A stretch of DNA of 40,083 nucleotides from positions 1-40,083 of the forward strand of contig DULL01000105.1 in NCBI GenBank assembly GCA_012840395.1. The letters run 5' to 3'. The position numbers and the translations under genes are program-made. Positions 1-9,204 of the stretch are shown in pieces. The DNA comes from Clostridiaceae bacterium (GTDB lineage Bacteria; Bacillota; Clostridia; Acetivibrionales; DULL01). The notes under the pieces were generated by a model, which saw only the letters and a list, made by a program, of their open reading frames with translations, was not told the DNA's origin and ran no database searches. Position 1 is the first letter of the stretch. The number at the start of each line of letters is the position of its first letter.

Positions 1-124
1 TCAATAATGCTTTTTCATTTTACAGATTCCAACACCACTTTTTTTATTTTTAAGTGACATTTTCACAAGATAATTAACTCGTTTTTTTAGTCTTTTTAGG
101 TGACATTTTCAAAAGTTATTGACA
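1..124. mobile_element. Probable terminal end of an IS21-type insertion sequence
   Basis: Two near-identical 23-bp direct repeats (47-69 and 93-115, 21 of 23 identical, shared core GTGACATTTTCA) lie 46 bp apart and are followed by TTGACA at 119-124. Read on the other strand this starts TGTCAA and carries repeated GAAAATGTCAC motifs, which is how the multi-repeat ends of IS21-family elements look. No transposase or helper ATPase sequence is visible; it would lie left of the window. The family assignment is inference from the end structure only. Confidence 0.5.
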
Positions 125-392
125 TACTTCATAATTATTTAGGAAATTCAAGAAATATTTAGTTATTCAAAGCTTAATATTAATATATTTTTCAACTGCT
201 TAGTTTATCAGGATTTTCCTGAGATTTCTTCAACTCTCTTAATATCAATTAATGATATAATTGATAAGCATGTTATAATAATAAAACCTACATCTGGTCA
301 CAAAAGCTATAACTGTACTTAATTATACTTTATTAAACTTATTTAAGTTATTATACTTATATTAAACTAATTAATGAAAAGGGGAAAAAAGC
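125..392. other. Leader region between IS-like end and rqcH
   Basis: This is very AT-rich DNA without an open reading frame of note. A TATAAT at 273-278 lacks a good -35 box at the right distance. The TTGACA at the IS-like end (119-124) is not followed by a recognisable -10 at 16-18 bp. A clear ribosome binding site (AAGGGG, 379-384) precedes the rqcH ATG. The rqcH promoter cannot be placed with confidence. Confidence 0.4.
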
Positions 393-2270
393 ATGCCCTT
401 TGATGGAATTGTAACGAAATGTGTGGTAAATGAATTAAAAGATAAAATTATTGATGGCCGTATTGAAAAGATATTTCAACCTGAATCAGATGAAATTTTA
501 ATAAACATCAGAGCAAAAGGACGAAATTATAAGCTGGTGTTAAGTGCCAATGCGAGCTATCCCAGAATTCACCTGGTCCGGGAGTCCAAGGAGAATCCCT
601 CTGCTCCTCCCATGTTTTGCATGTTGCTAAGAAAGTATCTTTCAAATGGAAGAATAATTGACATAGGTTTTCATGATTATGAGCGTATTGTAACAATAAG
701 TGTTGAGTCCGCTAATGAAATGGGAGACTTATCTGAGAAAAAGCTTATTATAGAAATTATGGGCCGTCATAGTAATATCATCCTGATTAACAACCAAAAT
801 AAAATAATAGATGCTATAAAGCATGTTGATGCAGAAATAAGCAGTGTAAGGGAAGTAATGCCAGCAAGGGAGTATATACTTCCTCCCTCTCAGAATAAAC
901 TGAGTCCCGATGCCATTAGATCTGAAAACTTTTTAAATTATTTTTTGGGAATACACCTTAATGGTCCTGAACACCTTGAATCTTCAGATGAAACCACCTT
1001 ACCTGCATACAAAAATACCATGCCGGTTGATGTAGATTCCGTATTCTCGGGAATAACCTCAGTATCTGCTGAAAAATACCTGTTAAACAATATTAAAGGA
1101 TTCAGTCCGCTTCTCTGCCGTGAAATATGCCACAGGGCAGGTATATTCGAAAAGACTTCCATGGCTTCTCTGAGTAATACAGAGCTAATTAACCTGAAAG
1201 AAGCATTATCTGGCTTGCTTACTGAAATATCTGAAGGGAAATTTTCTCCGTGCATAATATACGATAATACTTACGGAAGTGATTCATACAAAAAACCTAT
1301 TGACTTCCATTGCGTAAAAATGACTCAGTATTCCCATGTGGAATACCTGTCCTCCATTAGTGAAGCACTTGATAATTTTTATACACAGAAAGATGCAGCC
1401 GAAAGACTAAGGCAAAAAAAATCTGAACTATACAAGGTACTTCACAATAGTATTGAACGTTGTAATAAAAAAATCAGTCTCCAGCAGGAAAAATTAAGAG
1501 ATGTTTCAGACAGGGAAAAACTAAAGCTTTATGGGGAATTATTAACTGCAAATATATATAATATACCTTCTGGAGTTGATAAGGTTGCTCTCAATAACTA
1601 TTACAGTGAAAACTGGGATATGATTGAAATACCTTTAGATCCCAACCTTTCACCTCAGCAAAACGCTCAAAAATACTATAAACAATATGCAAAGGCAAAA
1701 AGTACCTATATTAACACAAGTAAACAGCTGGAAGAAAGTTTATCGGAACTGGATTATCTGGAAAGTGTAAGTATCATGCTTGAAAATTGCTCATCCCTTC
1801 AGGAAATTGATGAAATCCGGCAGGAACTCATTGAGCAGGGATACCTGGTATCCGGAAGGAAAAATAAATACTCACTTAACAAGAAGGATAATCCTTCCAG
1901 GCCTATGCATTTCGTATCTTCTGATGGTCTTGATATATATGTAGGAAAAAACAATAAACAAAATGAAATACTTACACTAAAAACATCCTCTTCAAAAGAT
2001 ATCTGGCTTCATGCAAAGAATATACCTGGCTCTCATGTAATAATAAAACATACCGGGCGAAATATTCCTGATAAAACCTTAGAAGAAGCTGCCATGCTTG
2101 CGGCCTATTATAGTAAAGCAAGTTCCTCATCCAATGTACCTGTAGATTATACAACAGTAAAAAATGTAAAAAAGCCCAAGGGTTTAAAGCCTGGAATGGT
2201 AATATACGAAAACTATAAGACCATAATCGTGAATCCTGGTAAACCTGAAGGCTTAAGATTATATAAATAA
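393..2270 (+). CDS. rqcH: RqcH, ribosome quality control alanine-tailing factor (NFACT/FbpA family)
   Basis: RqcH binds stalled 50S subunits carrying peptidyl-tRNA and recruits tRNA-Ala to add C-terminal alanine degrons. It was formerly annotated as fibronectin-binding protein. The 625-aa protein has the NFACT-N start (MPFDGIVTK), a helix-hairpin-helix-like middle (about 215-270), a long charged coiled-coil region (about 330-480) and an NFACT-R domain (about 508-605, with DIWLHAKNIPGSH). It is somewhat longer than typical family members (about 570-590 aa), with extra residues near 185-215. At the position of the conserved Asp-Arg pair (97-98 in Bacillus RqcH) this protein has Glu97-Arg98. The ATG has AAGGGG about 9 bases upstream. 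It is monocistronic on the + strand and followed by a stem-loop. The family call is very secure. Confidence 0.93.
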   Translation: MPFDGIVTKCVVNELKDKIIDGRIEKIFQPESDEILINIRAKGRNYKLVLSANASYPRIHLVRESKENPSAPPMFCMLLRKYLSNGRIIDIGFHDYERIVTISVESANEMGDLSEKKLIIEIMGRHSNIILINNQNKIIDAIKHVDAEISSVREVMPAREYILPPSQNKLSPDAIRSENFLNYFLGIHLNGPEHLESSDETTLPAYKNTMPVDVDSVFSGITSVSAEKYLLNNIKGFSPLLCREICHRAGIFEKTSMASLSNTELINLKEALSGLLTEISEGKFSPCIIYDNTYGSDSYKKPIDFHCVKMTQYSHVEYLSSISEALDNFYTQKDAAERLRQKKSELYKVLHNSIERCNKKISLQQEKLRDVSDREKLKLYGELLTANIYNIPSGVDKVALNNYYSENWDMIEIPLDPNLSPQQNAQKYYKQYAKAKSTYINTSKQLEESLSELDYLESVSIMLENCSSLQEIDEIRQELIEQGYLVSGRKNKYSLNKKDNPSRPMHFVSSDGLDIYVGKNNKQNEILTLKTSSSKDIWLHAKNIPGSHVIIKHTGRNIPDKTLEEAAMLAAYYSKASSSSNVPVDYTTVKNVKKPKGLKPGMVIYENYKTIIVNPGKPEGLRLYK

Positions 2271-2312
2271 ACAGGAGAGCATACTAAAATAGTATGCCCC
2301 TTGTTTATTTAT
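2263..2312. terminator. Bidirectional stem-loop between rqcH and aminotransferase gene
   Basis: An 11-bp outer stem (2263-2273 with 2302-2312) encloses an 8-bp inner stem (GCATACTA, 2279-2286, with TAGTATGC, 2290-2297) and a 3-base loop. The outer arms end in T-rich sequence on either strand, so it could terminate both the + strand rqcH transcript and the long - strand operon. It overlaps the rqcH stop codon. Confidence 0.6.
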
Positions 2313-2363
2313 ATGATTTCAAACTTTGTTATTATTTAACTATCCTTTAACTTATATTATTCT

Positions 2364-3548
2364 TTATCCTCTATACTTTTCGGCTAATTTTTCAAAAGCA
2401 GGCAGAGAATTCTTTACTGTTTTCATGTCCACTGAATAAGATATTCTGAAGTATCCAGGCATTCCGAATCCTCTTCCTGGTACAAGAAGTAAATTATACT
2501 TTAAAGCTTCCTGTGTAAATTCAACATCGTCGTCTATAAGAGCTTTAGGGAACAGATAAAAAGCTCCCTGAGGCTTGATACATTCAAAGCCTATCCTGGT
2601 AAGATGGTTGTATAGTATATCTCTTTTTTCTTTGTAGGATTCTACATCAGCACATGCCCCATAAGAACGGCTTAAAACTTTTTGTATAAGGGCAGGTGCG
2701 TTAACAAATCCTAATGTACGGTTGCAGAATACCATTGCATTGATTAGTACATTCACATCATCAATAGCATTATTTACTGCGATATATCCGATTCTTTCAC
2801 CAGGCAGAGCAAGTGACTTGCTAAATGAATTCACTGCAATTGAATTCTTGAATATCTTTAATATGCTTGGTACTTTAACACCATCATATACAATTTTTGC
2901 GTAAGGTTCATCAGATATAACAAAAATATTGGTGCCAAATTCCTTTTCCTTTTCTGAAAGAAGATCAGCCACCTTCTTAAGTACTTCCTGGCTGTAAATT
3001 ACTCCAGTCGGATTATTAGGAGAGTTAATTATAATTGCCTTTGTTTTTGGTGTTATGTACTTATTAAGAACCTCCACATCAGGTTCAAAAGTTTTTGAGT
3101 CAGTAGGTACCACAACGGGCACACCACCATGGTTATCTATATAAAAAAGGTATTCTACAAAGTATGGCGCAAATACGATAACTTCTTCCTGAGGATTAAG
3201 AAGCGCCTTAAGCGCAACATTCAGTCCTCCTGCCGCCCCACAGGTCATGATAATATTATCGGCTTTAAGCTCAACACCTGTTTCATTCTTTATACCTGCC
3301 GCAATCTTTTCCCTTATGTCAAAATGTCCCGCATTGCTCATATAACGGTGTATGCCTGGCAGATTTTCCATAACAATATCCTTAAGGGCTTGTCTCACCT
3401 CTTCAGGTGGCTCACCTGCAGGATTTCCGATGCTAAAATCAAAAACGTTATCATCTCCATAAATCTTACGGAGCTTTTCTCCCTGTTCAAACATAGCTCT
3501 TATCCAGGAAGATTTTCCAAGACTCTTGACAACTTTTTCAGAAAACAT
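2364..3548 (-). CDS. PLP-dependent class I/II aminotransferase (aspartate aminotransferase-like)
   Basis: Fold type I aminotransferase of 394 aa, the usual family length. Visible family signatures are the NNPTG motif (178-182), the SDEPY motif with the cofactor-binding Asp213 and Tyr216, and the Schiff-base lysine Lys244 in NSFSKSLALPGERIGY. A C-terminal GYFRISYS supplies the expected substrate carboxylate-binding arginine. The substrate cannot be told from sequence; aspartate, alanine or another amino acid is possible. The start ATG follows AATAGGAGTG. It is the last gene of the - strand run, 59 bp after thiN, and ends at the shared stem-loop near 2.3 kb. Confidence 0.88.
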   Translation of the reverse strand: MFSEKVVKSLGKSSWIRAMFEQGEKLRKIYGDDNVFDFSIGNPAGEPPEEVRQALKDIVMENLPGIHRYMSNAGHFDIREKIAAGIKNETGVELKADNIIMTCGAAGGLNVALKALLNPQEEVIVFAPYFVEYLFYIDNHGGVPVVVPTDSKTFEPDVEVLNKYITPKTKAIIINSPNNPTGVIYSQEVLKKVADLLSEKEKEFGTNIFVISDEPYAKIVYDGVKVPSILKIFKNSIAVNSFSKSLALPGERIGYIAVNNAIDDVNVLINAMVFCNRTLGFVNAPALIQKVLSRSYGACADVESYKEKRDILYNHLTRIGFECIKPQGAFYLFPKALIDDDVEFTQEALKYNLLLVPGRGFGMPGYFRISYSVDMKTVKNSLPAFEKLAEKYRG

Positions 3549-3607
3549 ATTTCAACACTCCTATTAGCTGTATTTTATCATGCCAATAAAAAAATAGTCT
3601 ATTATTA

Positions 3608-4249
3608 CTAATCTCTTGCCTTAATAACAAGTAATAACCCTTTCTTTATGGAAACTTCCGCCACATCTTCAATAAACTCATTGCTTAACCCTCTTGAAGG
3701 TCCGATTTCTAAAGTTGCATTTTCGAGGGGATATAACAAACCTTTCGTAGTAATGCCTTCCACCTTTTCAGTAAGAGGAAGAAGCGTAACTTTTGTATTC
3801 TCTTGTTTGTTCAGCCTGATAAATTTATCAATCAGGGTTATTTCATTATTCTCATCTATAATATACCCTTTAACTCCTCTATCCGTCATTTTCTTCAAGA
3901 GAAATATATTTGCCAGTGAATGATCCAGCCTGTTCCCAAAACCACCTAAAATATATATGGAGGTGCATCCATTATCAATTGCATAATTTACAGCCAGTTG
4001 TGTATCGGTTTCATCTTTTGCCTGGGGATACCTTATTATTTTTACCCCTGCATTTTCATAGAACCTGTAATCTTCCATTGAAATAGAATCAAAATCGCCC
4101 AGGAGAACATCCACTTTAAACCCTAATTGCCTGGCATGGTGAGCACCACCATCAACGCTAATCACCAGCATGGAAGAGGTAGATTCAAAATATTTCTGAT
4201 AATATGTATAATCTTTTATTGTACCACTGCAAATGACTATTCCAGTCAT
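3608..4249 (-). CDS. thiN: Thiamine pyrophosphokinase
   Basis: Transfers pyrophosphate from ATP to thiamine to give thiamine diphosphate. Family signatures are SVDGGAHHARQLG, LGDFDSI, KDETDTQLAV and GGFGNRLDHSLANI. I place the start at 4249 (MTGIVICSG, 213 aa) because GGAGG lies 5 bases upstream and because this gives the usual family length. A longer reading from 4303 would add 18 residues, most of them encoded by the adjacent repeat DNA, and is unlikely. In many Firmicutes the gene lies near rsgA and prkC, as here. The repeat block lies between rsgA and this gene and may affect its co-transcription. Confidence 0.9.
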   Translation of the reverse strand: MTGIVICSGTIKDYTYYQKYFESTSSMLVISVDGGAHHARQLGFKVDVLLGDFDSISMEDYRFYENAGVKIIRYPQAKDETDTQLAVNYAIDNGCTSIYILGGFGNRLDHSLANIFLLKKMTDRGVKGYIIDENNEITLIDKFIRLNKQENTKVTLLPLTEKVEGITTKGLLYPLENATLEIGPSRGLSNEFIEDVAEVSIKKGLLLVIKARD

Positions 4250-4274
4250 ATATACCTCCATTAAAACATTACCA

Positions 4275-4472
4275 GAAGCAAGGGGACAGTTCTTCTGAAG
4301 CAAGGGGACGGTTCTCTTGCTTCCGTTTTAGTATCAGAAGCAAAAACCTAGAGTCGGTAAAGAGCCGTTAAGAAGCCGACAAAGAGCCAGCAAATAGTTA
4401 ACAAAAAGCCGACAAAGAAGCAGAAGAACCGTCCCTCCGCTTCCGGAAGCGGAAGAACCGTCCCCTTGCTTC
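4275..4472. repeat. Inverted cluster of four 27-bp REP-like palindromic units
   Basis: Three complete 27-bp units of the form GAAGC-N17-GCTTC with core GGGACGGTTCT lie at 4297-4323 (+), 4417-4443 (-) and 4446-4472 (-). A fourth, imperfect unit lies at 4275-4297 (+, core GGGACAGTTCT). The two left units face the two right units, so the 198-bp block can fold into a very long hairpin. The centre holds a 11-bp direct repeat (AGCCGACAAAG at 4375-4385 and 4408-4418). Similar GGGACGGTTC palindromes are, to my knowledge, common intergenic repeats in Firmicutes, probably mobilised by REP-associated (Y1, IS200-like) transposases; that link is inference. Confidence 0.75.
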
Positions 4473-4473
4473 C

Positions 4474-5355
4474 CTAGTCCCATTGTTTCCGGGAAGCGAG
4501 ATCTTTGTATAAATCCACATATCTTTCATATCTGCCCGGATCTATTAATCCTTTTCCCAAAGCAGCTTTGACACAGCAGCCTGGCTCGCTGATGTGGCTG
4601 CAGCCTACGAACTTGCAACTCTCAGGATAGCGGTTAAATTCCGGATAATACAAATTAAGCTCTTTATGTTGAATATCATTTATTTCAAACATGCTGAATC
4701 CGGGTGTATCTACAACAAATCCACCTTGCTCCAACTTAACAATTTCTGCATGTCTTGTAGTATGTTTTCCTCTTTTTATTTTTTCACTTACTACTCCCGT
4801 CTTCATTATCTGAGAATTCAATATTTTATTTAGAATTGTGGATTTTCCAACTCCTGACTGGCCTGCAAAAACACTAATCCTGTCTTTAAGTTCCTCTTTA
4901 AGTTGGTCAAATCCTTCTCCCGTACATGAGCTTGTGAAAATTACTTTATACCCGGCTTTTTCATAACCACCTCTTATTTCATAACGCAGGTTCTCGTTAT
5001 CCAGGTCGATTTTATTGACACAAACCAAGGCTCTCATGCGTTTATATTCTGCAGTAATAAGCAGCTTATCAACCAGATAATAATCAGGGTCAGGTGATTT
5101 TACGGCCACCACTGCCACCAACTGGTTTACATTCGCTACAGCAGGTCGGACAAGTTCACTTTCTCTTTCTAAAATTTCAGTTATTACACCTGTTTTTTTA
5201 TCGCTGTCAATTTCTGAAATTACAACCCGGTCTCCAGGCAAAGGAGTCATTCCATTCTTACGAAAAACTCCTCTTGCCTTACACTCGTAAACGCAGTCGG
5301 GAGTTATTACATAATAGAACCCTCCGATTCCTTTTTGTATTATGCCAACTGGCAA
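4474..5355 (-). CDS. rsgA: RsgA, ribosome small subunit-dependent GTPase A
   Basis: Circularly permuted GTPase that checks late 30S maturation. The 293-aa protein has an N-terminal OB domain (about 1-70), the G4 motif NKID at 114-117 placed before the P-loop GQSGVGKS at 165-172, DTPG at 216-219, and a C-terminal zinc site (Cys247, Cys252, His254, Cys260). The G4-G1-G3 order is diagnostic. Translation starts at TTG (5355-5353), with GGGAGG 8 bases upstream. It lies 32 bp downstream of prkC, a conserved Firmicute arrangement, and its stop codon abuts the repeat cluster. Confidence 0.95.
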   Translation of the reverse strand: MPVGIIQKGIGGFYYVITPDCVYECKARGVFRKNGMTPLPGDRVVISEIDSDKKTGVITEILERESELVRPAVANVNQLVAVVAVKSPDPDYYLVDKLLITAEYKRMRALVCVNKIDLDNENLRYEIRGGYEKAGYKVIFTSSCTGEGFDQLKEELKDRISVFAGQSGVGKSTILNKILNSQIMKTGVVSEKIKRGKHTTRHAEIVKLEQGGFVVDTPGFSMFEINDIQHKELNLYYPEFNRYPESCKFVGCSHISEPGCCVKAALGKGLIDPGRYERYVDLYKDLASRKQWD

Positions 5356-5387
5356 AATTTCAACCTCCCTGATCTAATTACATAGAC

Positions 5388-7358
5388 TTATCTCACAAAT
5401 TCAGTATAGAACTTGCCGTTTAATATGACCCTAACCTTGGTATATCCGCCTTCAGGTACAGGTATAGGCAGACTAAGCGGGAAACTACTGGTTTTGACTT
5501 TATCATCCATGAATACTTCCACTTTATTGGTATCTGAAGGTGTTATTTCAATGTATACTTTTACTTCATCCTCATATGATTCCGGGTTAGTCAAATTAAG
5601 TGGAGTACTTACAATATTCCTTTTTACATTTTTCCCATTATCTGTATCGTTTCCGGAAGAATAGCTGCCGGTATTATTCTGGTCCTCTCCATGAATGTCA
5701 AATATTAAATCAACAGGTGTTCCTTCATTAACTTCTGTACCTGCCTCAGGGAACTGGCCTGCAATCTTTGCTACATCACTGACTATCCCTTCAGGAAGTA
5801 TCCTTCCAATAGATAACTTATTCTCAATTAATAATTGTTGTGCTTCAGCCCTGGTTTTACCAGTAAGAGAAGGAACCACCACTGTCGTAATTTTCGGTCC
5901 AATACTCTTATATACAATTACTATTGTACCTGGCTTTACTTCCTCATCAGCTTTAGGTTCGGTTCTGGTCACAAGATTATTGGCGATGGTTTCGCTATGC
6001 TCCTCCTCTATCCTGACCTTAAGCTTCATATTTTTAAGTTTGGCTTCTGCTGTTCTGTAATCTTCAGACTTTAAATCTGGTATTATAATTCTTTCAGGTC
6101 CGTCACTTACTTCAAATACAATTGTGTCTAAATTCTCCCTTTGTACTTTTTGACCGTCATTAATACTCTGGGAAATTATTACATCAGTTGGTATATTTTC
6201 ATCATATACTCTTTTAACTTCAACTGTGATATCCATGCTCTCCAGCTCAGACTTCACTTCAACAATATTCTTGCCCACATAGTTATCTACTATAAAGTCA
6301 GGTTCCCTTGCAAAAGAAGGATAAAAAATTCTATATCCTACATATATAAATATAGAGATAATCGCCAAAGAAGTTATAATTGCCATCCAAACAGCCAATT
6401 TTTCTTTGCGCTTATTGTTTTTCTTCTCTTTTATCTGCGATTCCTCCTTTTCATTCAGCATTTCATCACTGATAGCCTGCATTTTCTTTGTGGGAAATGC
6501 CTCTGTGTCGTCAGTGTCATTAAGGAATCCGGCCCCAGGTTCTTTTAATACTTTAAAAAGGTCTGAAAGCATATCCGAAGCCGACTGATATCGTTTGCTC
6601 TTGTCCTTTTTAATAGCTTTCATAATTATATCATTAACACCCTGCGGTAAATCCGGATTTTTTATTTTTGGCGGTACCGGCTCATCTTGTAAATGCTTCA
6701 GAGCAACAGTTACAGGTGATTCTCCTGTAAAAGGAACTTCCCCGGTTACCATCTCATACATGGCGATACCAAGTGAATAAATGTCGGATTTTTCGTCAAT
6801 ATATCCTCCTCTTGCTTGCTCAGGAGAAAAATAATGAACAGAACCAATTGTGCTTCCAACTACTGTAATAGTGGATGAACTTACTGCCCGGGCTATTCCG
6901 AAGTCTGTAACTTTTGCAATACCCTCAGAAGTTAACATAATATTATGAGGTTTAATATCCCTGTGTATTATGTTTTTTCTATGAGCTTGTTCTATGGCGG
7001 AACAAATTTGTATAGTAATATTTACTGCTTCACGCCACCCTAAAACACCTTTTTCTTCAATATATTCCTTCAATGTAGTTCCATCTATATATTCCATTAC
7101 TAAATAGTGAATATTATCTTCATGGCCTACATCGTATATAGATACGATATTGGGATGAGATAAGCTGGCAGCTGCCTGTGCCTCAACACGAAATCTTTTT
7201 ACAAACTCCTCATCGTTAGTAAACTCAGGACGTAATATTTTTATTGCCACATCTCTGTTAAGCAAAGTGCATCTTGCTCTGTAAACCAGGGCCATCCCGC
7301 CTCCGCCGATTTTTTCCAATAATTCATATCTATTGCCTAGTATCCTTCCTTCCATCAT
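5388..7358 (-). CDS. prkC: PrkC-type membrane Ser/Thr protein kinase with PASTA repeats
   Basis: Hanks-type kinase sensing peptidoglycan fragments or lipid II. Kinase domain about 10-270: glycine loop IGGGGMALVY, Lys40 in VAIKIL, HRDIKPHN with Asp134, and DFG at 152-154. A basic juxtamembrane stretch precedes one membrane helix at about 320-342. Three PASTA repeats follow (about 355-425, 425-492, 495-562), then a Thr/Asn-rich linker and a C-terminal beta-rich extracellular domain (about 600-656). The first ATG is only 2 bases from GGGGTG and the second 5 bases, so Met2 may be the real start. It is coupled to stp upstream (41 bp) and rsgA downstream, the standard cluster. Confidence 0.95.
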   Translation of the reverse strand: MMEGRILGNRYELLEKIGGGGMALVYRARCTLLNRDVAIKILRPEFTNDEEFVKRFRVEAQAAASLSHPNIVSIYDVGHEDNIHYLVMEYIDGTTLKEYIEEKGVLGWREAVNITIQICSAIEQAHRKNIIHRDIKPHNIMLTSEGIAKVTDFGIARAVSSSTITVVGSTIGSVHYFSPEQARGGYIDEKSDIYSLGIAMYEMVTGEVPFTGESPVTVALKHLQDEPVPPKIKNPDLPQGVNDIIMKAIKKDKSKRYQSASDMLSDLFKVLKEPGAGFLNDTDDTEAFPTKKMQAISDEMLNEKEESQIKEKKNNKRKEKLAVWMAIITSLAIISIFIYVGYRIFYPSFAREPDFIVDNYVGKNIVEVKSELESMDITVEVKRVYDENIPTDVIISQSINDGQKVQRENLDTIVFEVSDGPERIIIPDLKSEDYRTAEAKLKNMKLKVRIEEEHSETIANNLVTRTEPKADEEVKPGTIVIVYKSIGPKITTVVVPSLTGKTRAEAQQLLIENKLSIGRILPEGIVSDVAKIAGQFPEAGTEVNEGTPVDLIFDIHGEDQNNTGSYSSGNDTDNGKNVKRNIVSTPLNLTNPESYEDEVKVYIEITPSDTNKVEVFMDDKVKTSSFPLSLPIPVPEGGYTKVRVILNGKFYTEFVR

Positions 7359-7399
7359 AACACCCCGCTTTCAACAGAAGGTAGTAAACTCTGGTTTTC

Positions 7400-8146
7400 T
7401 CATTTTACCCTACCTGTTTTAACTACAATAACAGTTATATTATCTTCTCCACCATACTCATTTGCCTTTTTTACCAATTGATCACAAGCATGTTGCGGAT
7501 TATCTGAATTCTCAACAATTTTTTTTATTTCATTTTCACTTAACATATTAGTCAAACCATCAGTACATAGTACATAGTAATCATTCTCCATTACTTCATA
7601 ACAGTATGTATCAATCTGCAAATCTTCTCCGCAACCCAAAGCCCTGGTAATTACATTTTTACCTGGGTGTTTCTCTGCTTCCTTTCTGCTTAGTGTTCCC
7701 ATTCTAACCAATTCTTCTATATATGAATGATCAACAGTAACACGCATAATATTACCGTCTCTGATTAGATAAACCCTGCTATCTCCTACATGTCCTATAT
7801 AAATTTTATCATTGAGAAAAATAGTTACAATCAGTGTTGTACCCATCCCTGCGTTGGACTTTTGTTTCAAGGAGTAAAGGTAAATAGCTTTATTTGCACC
7901 ATTCATAGCTTCTACAATAGCCTGCCGGACCTTCTCTTCACACAAAAAATCTTCAGCTCTTTGCATTATAAGTTCTGATACTATATCTACAGCCATTTTA
8001 CTGGCTACTTCACCCGAATTATGCCCTCCCATTCCATCAGCAATAATAAATGTAACAGGAACATTCGGGTTCCCTACTATTGCATTAAAGCAATCCTCAT
8101 TTTTTTCCCTTACCAAACCCCTATCACTTATGGCGGCAAATATCAC
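7400..8146 (-). CDS. stp: PP2C-type Ser/Thr protein phosphatase (Stp/PrpC)
   Basis: Metal-dependent phosphatase that reverses PrkC phosphorylation. The 248-aa protein shows the PPM motifs in order: SDRGLVREKNEDCF, DGMGGHNSGEVAS, GHVGDSRVYLIRDG, LCTDGLTNML and GGEDNITVIVV. The aspartates in these blocks bind the two or three Mn/Mg ions. Length is standard and there is no membrane segment. It lies 11 bp after rlmN and 41 bp before prkC, so the antagonistic pair is co-expressed. Confidence 0.95.
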   Translation of the reverse strand: MIFAAISDRGLVREKNEDCFNAIVGNPNVPVTFIIADGMGGHNSGEVASKMAVDIVSELIMQRAEDFLCEEKVRQAIVEAMNGANKAIYLYSLKQKSNAGMGTTLIVTIFLNDKIYIGHVGDSRVYLIRDGNIMRVTVDHSYIEELVRMGTLSRKEAEKHPGKNVITRALGCGEDLQIDTYCYEVMENDYYVLCTDGLTNMLSENEIKKIVENSDNPQHACDQLVKKANEYGGEDNITVIVVKTGRVK

Positions 8147-8157
8147 TATAAATCACC

Positions 8158-9201
8158 TCACGGCAGGTCTTTATTTACAACACTTCTTCTTAACTGCCCG
8201 CAAGCAGCATCAATATCTCCTCCTAGTTCGCGCCTTACTGTTGTCTCAATTCCATTATGAATCAATATATCTCTAAAGTCATTTATTTCTTTTTTATTTG
8301 TCTGTCTATATTCTGACCCCTCAACAGGATTTAATGGTATCAGATTTACATGACAAAGCATGCCCTTTAACCTTTGGGCAAGCTCCTTTGCATTTTCTTT
8401 TGTATCATTTACACCCCTAATCAGGGCATATTCAAAGGTTATCCTCCTTTTTGAAACCTTAGTATATATCTTACATGCTTCAATTAATTTGTCAATAGAA
8501 TACTTTCTATTGACCGGCATCAACTTTCCTCTTATTTCATCATTTGGAGCATGAAGGGATATTGAGAGATTTATTGGCAGTTTTTCTTCTGCAAGCTTCA
8601 AAATCTGCGGAACAAGCCCGCATGTGGATACAGTCATACGTCTGTAACCAATATTTAAACTTTCATGACTATGACATAACTTCAAGAATTTAATAAGATT
8701 GTCATAATTGTCTAAAGGCTCTCCTATCCCCATCACTACAATATGACCAATTTTTTCTCTTGCATCATTTTGTATTGTTAATACCTGGTCAAGCATCTCC
8801 CCTGGAGTGAGATTCCTGATAAATCCTATCCCGGCTGATGCACAAAAGCTGCAATTCATTTTACAACCTGCCTGGGAGGATACACAAACCGACAGGCCAT
8901 ACTTATACCGCATCAAAACACTCTCAATTAAATTGCCATCATTAAGCTCAAACAAGTACTTGGCAGTACCATCAGACTCTGAAAGAAGCTTTCTTGCTAT
9001 CTTTAATTTACCTATATAAGCTATTTTCCCAAGCTCTTCCCTTAATGTCTTAGGTATATTAGACATTTCCTCCAGGGATTTTGTTCCTTTGCCCAGCCAG
9101 TTAAAAAGCTGGGCAGCCCTGAACTTTTCCTGTCCCATTTCTGACAGCAAATCCTCAAGTTCCGTAATATTTAAATCTAATAGATTTATTCTCCCGTTCA
9201 T
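8158..9201 (-). CDS. rlmN: RlmN, dual-specificity 23S rRNA (A2503) / tRNA (A37) C2-methyltransferase
   Basis: Radical-SAM methyltransferase acting on 23S rRNA A2503 and tRNA A37. The CxxxCxxC cluster is Cys113, Cys117, Cys120. The two mechanistic cysteines are at the expected places: Cys106, seven residues before the cluster, and the C-terminal Cys334 in DAACGQLRR. Length (347 aa) is typical. It starts 3 bp after the rsmB stop, and stp follows after 11 bp, so it is inside the translation and cell-wall signalling operon. Confidence 0.95.
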   Translation of the reverse strand: MNGRINLLDLNITELEDLLSEMGQEKFRAAQLFNWLGKGTKSLEEMSNIPKTLREELGKIAYIGKLKIARKLLSESDGTAKYLFELNDGNLIESVLMRYKYGLSVCVSSQAGCKMNCSFCASAGIGFIRNLTPGEMLDQVLTIQNDAREKIGHIVVMGIGEPLDNYDNLIKFLKLCHSHESLNIGYRRMTVSTCGLVPQILKLAEEKLPINLSISLHAPNDEIRGKLMPVNRKYSIDKLIEACKIYTKVSKRRITFEYALIRGVNDTKENAKELAQRLKGMLCHVNLIPLNPVEGSEYRQTNKKEINDFRDILIHNGIETTVRRELGGDIDAACGQLRRSVVNKDLP

Positions 9202-9204
9202 ATA

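Noticed and set aside
261-278. TTGATA and TATAAT as an rqcH promoter
   Set aside because: The boxes are only 6 bp apart, which cannot serve sigma-A; no better partner was found.
3129-3611. 160-codon + strand open frame
   Set aside because: Antisense to the aminotransferase with its intact catalytic motifs; basic, Lys/Ile/Phe-rich translation typical of a shadow frame; no ribosome binding site.
4275-4472. CRISPR array
   Set aside because: The units are themselves palindromic, present in both orientations and directly adjacent, with no regular unique spacers and no cas genes.
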